Shown here piece by piece: positions 59,978 through 64,000 of a stretch of 64,000 nt of DNA. The stretch lies in the NCBI GenBank assembly GCA_910576205.1, contig CAJTHL010000011.1, forward strand, positions 62,001-126,000. The letters run 5' to 3'. The DNA is from Clostridia bacterium. GTDB lineage: Bacteria; Bacillota; Clostridia; Lachnospirales; Lachnospiraceae. The position numbers and the translations under genes are program-made. The notes beneath the pieces are model-generated. The model was not told where the DNA came from, made no database searches, and saw only the letters and a list, made by a program, of their open reading frames with translations. The number at the start of each line of letters is the position of its first letter. Positions within the stretch are counted from its first letter, which is position 1.

Positions 59978-61495
59978 ATGAAGCAGACTGTTTTAACTGT
60001 AGAAAATGTAATAAAGCGTTTTCCCGGAACCGTTGCCCTAAAGGGCGTTTCCTTTGAACTCCACGCCCAGGAAATCCTTGCCCTGGCAGGGGAAAACGGA
60101 GCAGGGAAATCCACACTGATGAAGATTTTAAGCGGCATTTATCCCCATAGGGAATACGAGGGAAAAATCACCCTCAACGGAAAAGAATGCCAGTTTACCG
60201 GCACTGCCATGGCGGAAAACGCAGGAATCGCCATGATTTACCAGGAGCTGAATATGGAACTGGATCTCTCCGTAGCAGAGAATATCGTCCTTGGAAAGTA
60301 TCCCAGGACAAAATGGGGATCCATTGACTGGAAGCAGGTGCGCGAGGAGGCTGAAAAGACCCTTGGCCAGGTAGGGCTTCATCTGGATACCGGCACCATT
60401 GTCCGCAACCTGAATCCATCCATGCAGCAGCTTGTGAGCATTGCCAGGGCTCTCTACCGGAAGCCCCGGGTGCTGATTCTGGACGAGCCCACCTCTGTGC
60501 TGACAGAACGGGAAGCCCAAAAGCTTATGGAAATTATACGAAAATTAAAGAACGACGGTATCTCCTGCATTTACATTTCCCATAAGCTGGATGAAATTTT
60601 TGAGCTCTGCGACCGGGTTGTTGTATTCCGGGACGGGGAAAAGATCAGCGAGCACCAAAAAGCCCTTGGATATGACAGCAGCCGGCTTATTGAGGATATG
60701 ATCGGCCGCCGCCTGGTAGCCATGTATCCCAAGCGGGCAGCCCAAATCGGTGAGGAAATTCTACGGGTCGAGCATTTCCAGGCTCCCCATCCCTTCGCCT
60801 ATGGGAAAAATATCATTGAGGACGTAAGCTTTTCCCTGAAAAGGGGAGAAATCCTGGGTCTTGCGGGCCTGGTGGGGGCCGGCCGCTCGGAGCTTGTCAG
60901 TGCTATCTTTGGGGCCATACCCAAAACACACGGCTCTGTTTACCTGGAAGGGCAGGAAATCCAGATCAGGGAACCCTACGAGGCCATCCGCTATGGCTTT
61001 GGATTCCTTTCGGAGGACCGGAAAAAAAACGGCTATGTGTGGTGCATGAATATCCGGGAAAATATGACCCTGGTAACTCTGCGCTCCATGGTAAAAAGGC
61101 TCTTTGTAAACGCCAGAGAGGAGGAGGCCCAGGCGGAAGAATATTTCCAGCGCTTGAAGGTGAAAGCCCCGGGACTGGAAACCATGATTACAAGCCTCTC
61201 CGGAGGAAACCAGCAGAAAGTTATCCTGGCAAAATGGCTCATGGGCAATATCCGGATTCTGATGCTGGACGAACCCACCAGAGGAATTGACGTGGGAACC
61301 AAGTCGGAGATCTACAAGCTTATGCAGGAGCTGACAGAAAACGGCATTTCCATAATCATGATTTCCTCAGAAATGTCCGAGCTTCTCACCATGTGCGACC
61401 GCATAATTGTGCTGGGAAAGGGCATTGTGCAAAGGGAATTTGCAAGGGGCGAGGCAGACGAAGTGCGTCTTTTGCAGGCGTCCTCCTGCACTTGA
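59978..61495 (+). CDS. Ribose-type ABC transporter ATPase (RbsA family, two domains)
   Basis: The 505-residue protein has two nucleotide-binding domains. The first has Walker A GENGAGKSTLMKIL, signature NPSMQQLVSIARAL and Walker B LILDEPTSVL. The second has the usual altered Walker A GLVGAGRSELVSAI, signature LSGGNQQKVILAKWL and LMLDEPTRGIDVG. This asymmetry is normal for RbsA/MglA. It follows the permease gene by 33 bases. Its stop is directly followed by copy C of the leader repeat. Confidence 0.92.
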   Translation: MKQTVLTVENVIKRFPGTVALKGVSFELHAQEILALAGENGAGKSTLMKILSGIYPHREYEGKITLNGKECQFTGTAMAENAGIAMIYQELNMELDLSVAENIVLGKYPRTKWGSIDWKQVREEAEKTLGQVGLHLDTGTIVRNLNPSMQQLVSIARALYRKPRVLILDEPTSVLTEREAQKLMEIIRKLKNDGISCIYISHKLDEIFELCDRVVVFRDGEKISEHQKALGYDSSRLIEDMIGRRLVAMYPKRAAQIGEEILRVEHFQAPHPFAYGKNIIEDVSFSLKRGEILGLAGLVGAGRSELVSAIFGAIPKTHGSVYLEGQEIQIREPYEAIRYGFGFLSEDRKKNGYVWCMNIRENMTLVTLRSMVKRLFVNAREEEAQAEEYFQRLKVKAPGLETMITSLSGGNQQKVILAKWLMGNIRILMLDEPTRGIDVGTKSEIYKLMQELTENGISIIMISSEMSELLTMCDRIIVLGKGIVQREFARGEADEVRLLQASSCT

Positions 61496-61500
61496 AAACA

Positions 61501-61567
61501 GCATCTGCCGGGATGGCAGATACATCCTTTGGGGCAGAATCCCGGAAGGACTTCAGAAGGCGGATGC
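61501..61567 (+). repeat. Leader repeat, copy C (before the MtaA-like gene)
   Basis: AAAACAG is followed by GCATCTGCC (61501-61509), pairing with GGCGGATGC (61559-61567) shortly before the ribosome binding site. Inside, ATCTGCC (61503-61509) can instead pair with GGCAGAT (61515-61521), so two exclusive folds exist. CCCGGAAGG and GGATGCAAAAT match the other copies. Confidence 0.65.
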
Positions 61568-61595
61568 AAAATTAATCTTATAGGAGTGAATAAAG

Positions 61596-62624
61596 ATGAC
61601 AGGATATGAACGAATTTCCGAAGTCCTAAAGGGGAATATTCCGGACCGGATTCCGGTGATGATGCATAATTTTCTGATGGCAGCCCGGGAGGCGGGCCTT
61701 ACCATGGATGAATTCAGAAGCTCCGCGGACAATATGAGCCAGGCCATGATAAAAGCCTGTCAGACCTATGACCTGGACGGCATCTTTCTGGATGTGGACA
61801 CCGCCCTTCTGGCAGGCGCATGCGGCGCCCGGGTGAAATACCCCAGGGATATTGCGGCCGTATGTGAGGACAGACAGACCAGAAGTATTCCCCAGATTAT
61901 GGAAGATCTTCAGAAGATAGACCTAAGAAATAACGAGAGAGTCCAGATTTATCTGGAAGCGGTTCACAAGCTTTCAAGGTGGTGCCGTAAGGAAGGCGTC
62001 TACATGCGGGCAAACGCTGACCAGGGCCCCTTTTCCCTGGCGTGCCTTCTGACCGGTATGAACGAATTTCTGATGAATCTTCTGGACGAGGATATGGAAG
62101 AGGAAATCCATGAACTGATTCAGTGTACCTACAGGGTCAGTTTCCAGATGCAGCATCTTTGCATGGAGGCAGGCGCAGACGGCACCAGCTACGGAAACAG
62201 CTCCGAAGGGTGCAGCGTCGTCTCCCCGGAGCTTTTTCGCAAATTCGGTAAGCCCCTGGAAACCCGTCTGGCCCAGGAATTAAAGCAGGACGGCATTACC
62301 ACCATCTGCCATATCTGCGGACGGATTACCCCCATTCTGGAAGATCTGGCTGAAACCGGATGTGCCGCTGTAGAAATGGACGCCAAGACAGATCTAAAGG
62401 CGGCAAAAAAAGCCGCCAGGGGCCGTTTTATTATATCCGGCAATCTGGATCCCGCCCTTCTGGCAGAGGGAAACAAAAAGGATATCCGGGTGGAGACAGA
62501 AAAAATCTGCGATCTGTTCCGGGGAGAGGGCGGCCTGATTTTATGCTCCGGCTGCGCACTGTCCCCCTATACGCCGGGAGAAAATATCCGCACTGTGGTA
62601 GAAACGGTCAGAATATCTGGCTAA
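61596..62624 (+). CDS. Uroporphyrinogen decarboxylase/MtaA-family cobamide methyltransferase-like protein
   Basis: The 342-residue TIM-barrel protein has the zinc signature of MtaA/MtbA-type methyltransferases: His 239-x-Cys 241 (ICHICGR) with a later Cys at 317 or 320 (LCSGCAL). It lacks the Arg/Asp pattern of true heme decarboxylase at its N-terminus (LKGNIPDRIPVMMHNF). Such enzymes move methyl groups between corrinoid proteins and thiols. It sits between the ATPase and binding-protein genes of a ribose-type ABC operon, suggesting the imported compound is methylated or demethylated. No corrinoid protein gene is visible. AGGAG lies ten bases upstream. Confidence 0.8.
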   Translation: MTGYERISEVLKGNIPDRIPVMMHNFLMAAREAGLTMDEFRSSADNMSQAMIKACQTYDLDGIFLDVDTALLAGACGARVKYPRDIAAVCEDRQTRSIPQIMEDLQKIDLRNNERVQIYLEAVHKLSRWCRKEGVYMRANADQGPFSLACLLTGMNEFLMNLLDEDMEEEIHELIQCTYRVSFQMQHLCMEAGADGTSYGNSSEGCSVVSPELFRKFGKPLETRLAQELKQDGITTICHICGRITPILEDLAETGCAAVEMDAKTDLKAAKKAARGRFIISGNLDPALLAEGNKKDIRVETEKICDLFRGEGGLILCSGCALSPYTPGENIRTVVETVRISG

Positions 62625-62703
62625 TTACTGGAAATCAGGAAAAAACGCTATACCGCGGCTACGGCCGTCTGTATAATAAAAAAGATTCCAAGGAGGAAAA
62701 GAA

Positions 62704-63756
62704 ATGAAAAAAAGGTTGGCAGCGATTACACTTTGTCTGATTCTCATTGTCTCCATGGTTGCCGGATGCGGAAATTCCGGAAAAACCACGGAACCGGCCC
62801 CGGAGGAGGCCAACGCAGAAGGAGAAACCGGAAATGAAGGAGACGCCCAGGATACCGGAGACGACGAGGATAAGCTCTATCTGGTCTATGTATTCCCCCT
62901 TCTGTCCCACCCCATCTGGCTGGTGGCAAAAGACGGATTTGACGCCGCCTGTGAAGAGCTGGGCGTGGAGGGCGACTGGGTAGGCCCCCAGGGACTTTCC
63001 GCTGAGGAGATGGCCCAGCTTGTAGATACGGCAGTGGCCCAGAACGCAGACGGAATCATTACCCAGGGCATTTGTCCGGCAGAACCGGTACAGGCAGCGG
63101 TAGACGCAGGCGTGGCCGTTCTCACCGTGGACTCGGATATTGCCTCTGTGGACGGCCGTCTTGCCTATCTGGGCAAGGATATTGTGCGCCAGGCAGAGCT
63201 TATGTATGAAGAAGCTTGTAAATACGTGGCTGAGGATGAGAAAATTGTGCTCTCCATCCAGTGCGCAGCCCTTAACAGCGATTTCTATGTAGATTCCAAC
63301 AACGCGGTTATTGCGGCCTTTGAGAAGCATCCCGGCGGTTTTGAACTGGCAAATATCAGTGTATCCAACTCTGACAAGGCTACAGGAACCAACGAATGGG
63401 TCAATACCTTCAACACCTATCCGGAAGTCAATGTCTGCGTAAACCTGGCGGCGGAAGCAGCCTCTGCCTGCATTACCGCCTCGGACGAGCTGGGAATTAC
63501 TGACAAGCTCATTGTTTTCGGTGTGGACGATACGGATGAAAATATGGATTTGTTAAAAGAAGGTAAAATTAAGGGAACCATCGTGGTATCCTTCTGGAAT
63601 TATGGCTACCAGGCAGCTTACTGGCTGTATCAGAACATTACCGAGGGCCGTGTACCGGAGCAGAAGATCAACGATGGCGGCACCATGATGGTAACCACAG
63701 ACAATATGGACAACTACGATGAGCTTTTGAAAGTCAAGGTTGATTTACCAGAGTAA
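62704..63756 (+). CDS. Ribose-type ABC transporter substrate-binding lipoprotein
   Basis: The 350-residue protein has a lipoprotein signal (LCLILIVSMVAGC, Cys at 22), an acidic linker (EPAPEEANAEGETGNEGDAQ) and a Peripla_BP_4-type domain (YVFPLLSHPIWLVAKDGFDAACEELG; DGIITQGICPAEPVQAAVDAGVAVLTVDSD). It delivers the ligand to the permease/ATPase encoded upstream. AAGGAGG precedes the ATG. The pocket cannot be read for a specific sugar. Confidence 0.9.
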   Translation: MKKRLAAITLCLILIVSMVAGCGNSGKTTEPAPEEANAEGETGNEGDAQDTGDDEDKLYLVYVFPLLSHPIWLVAKDGFDAACEELGVEGDWVGPQGLSAEEMAQLVDTAVAQNADGIITQGICPAEPVQAAVDAGVAVLTVDSDIASVDGRLAYLGKDIVRQAELMYEEACKYVAEDEKIVLSIQCAALNSDFYVDSNNAVIAAFEKHPGGFELANISVSNSDKATGTNEWVNTFNTYPEVNVCVNLAAEAASACITASDELGITDKLIVFGVDDTDENMDLLKEGKIKGTIVVSFWNYGYQAAYWLYQNITEGRVPEQKINDGGTMMVTTDNMDNYDELLKVKVDLPE

Positions 63757-63791
63757 TTTCTTTATAATTAGTATAGAAGTAAAAGAGAAAC

Positions 63792-63837
63792 GGGCCGTTG
63801 CAAAATGGATGAAACGCCATCTATGGAGCAGCGGCCC
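63792..63837 (+). promoter_or_regulatory. Long stem before the final gene
   Basis: GGGCCGTTGC (63792-63801) and GCAGCGGCCC (63828-63837) pair over ten bases with one G-U, with an inner ATGG/CCAT stem. There is no T-run; a ribosome binding site follows nine bases later. Leader element or weak terminator. Confidence 0.45.
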
Positions 63838-63858
63838 TGGCGTATAGAGGAGAAAAAT

Positions 63859-64000
63859 ATGTTTTCCAGGCGCAGTATCCGTTTCCAATTAGTGTTTTAC
63901 CTGGTTCTTGCCATGCTGGCCTGCGTATTTGTGATTGTATTCTCAAACAGGCAGGTCTCCTACCTGTTATCCGAATCTGCCAGCCTCTTTGGCTGTAACC
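63859..64000 (+). CDS. Probable membrane sensor (histidine kinase-like), N-terminal fragment
   Basis: The first 47 residues are visible: a short basic start (MFSRRSIRFQ), one membrane helix (LVFYLVLAMLACVFVIVF) and the beginning of an extracellular region (SNRQVSYLLSESASLFG). AGAGGAG lies seven bases upstream. The position behind a ribose-type ABC operon and this start are typical of YesM-type sensor kinases that control such operons, but no kinase domain is in the window. Confidence 0.5.
   Translation, partial: MFSRRSIRFQLVFYLVLAMLACVFVIVFSNRQVSYLLSESASLFGCN

Noticed and set aside
1..64000. CRISPR arrays, rRNA genes or prophage structural genes
   Set aside because: No regularly spaced repeats with unique spacers, no rRNA sequence and no phage structural proteins were seen.

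Overview
The window looks like a chromosomal segment of a spore-forming, gut-type Lachnospiraceae (Clostridia). The evidence is spoIID next to a SpoIIQ-like gene, an ileS with a T-box leader and the long clostridial-type IleRS, a two-gene (split) transketolase, a DUF3786 gene, ribose-type ABC importers, strong AGGAGG ribosome binding sites and TTGACA/TATAAT promoters. No species can be named from the sequence alone.

Layout. 1-9.1 kb is backbone: spoIIQ-like fragment, spoIID, glgP and ileS on the minus strand, then a D-Ala-D-Ala carboxypeptidase on plus with an extraordinary arginine tail. A broken and an intact tRNA-Arg(CCT) at 9.2-9.4 kb mark the start of a visibly A+T-richer accessory region that runs to about 30 kb. 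Its first part (9.4-18.5 kb) is a decayed integrative element. It carries a flavin cassette (HxlR regulator, nitroreductase, FMN riboswitch, RibU transporter, a riboflavin kinase fused to a DNA-binding winged helix, a phosphatase), a second HxlR regulator with two tandem radical-SAM genes, a sigma-like gene, MazF, three excisionase-like genes and an internally deleted integrase. The integrase is cut at 18.49 kb, and its catalytic C-terminal piece reappears at 29.85 kb behind an identical 21-base sequence. The 11.4 kb between holds defence and export modules: a YtrA-type regulator with a wrecked ABC transporter, a DUF3796-like/XRE pair, a BceRS-like two-component system with an ABC exporter, permease debris, a WYL regulator, a GyrI-like protein and a LytTR response regulator.

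30-64 kb is backbone again. Plus-strand genes are a lipoprotein, an ECF sigma factor, DUF2461, a P-type ATPase, and an odd pair made of an unknown protein and a degenerate CpaF-like ATPase. The minus strand carries YkgJ-like, rsmF-like, rlmI-like and PflX-like genes. An ECF-S component with an amidohydrolase, DUF3786, a threonine-aldolase-like gene, tRNA-Val, and a chemoreceptor paired with a flavinylated lipoprotein follow. Next are YjbR and ketopantoate-reductase-like genes, sbcDC, mgtC, transketolase, dnaX-ybaB-recR and pfkA. A ribose-type ABC operon with a MtaA-like methyltransferase inside it and the start of a membrane sensor protein end the window.

Most unusual signals: (1) a repeated, covarying hairpin in the 5' leader of three genes (pfkA, the MtaA-like gene, the YkgJ-like gene); (2) the riboflavin kinase/OmpR-type winged-helix fusion downstream of an FMN riboswitch; (3) the integrase split by an 11.4-kb segment between 21-base direct repeats; (4) the degenerate CpaF-like ATPase and its partner with no ordinary start codon at the expected place; (5) twin radical-SAM proteins with CX4CX2C spacing.
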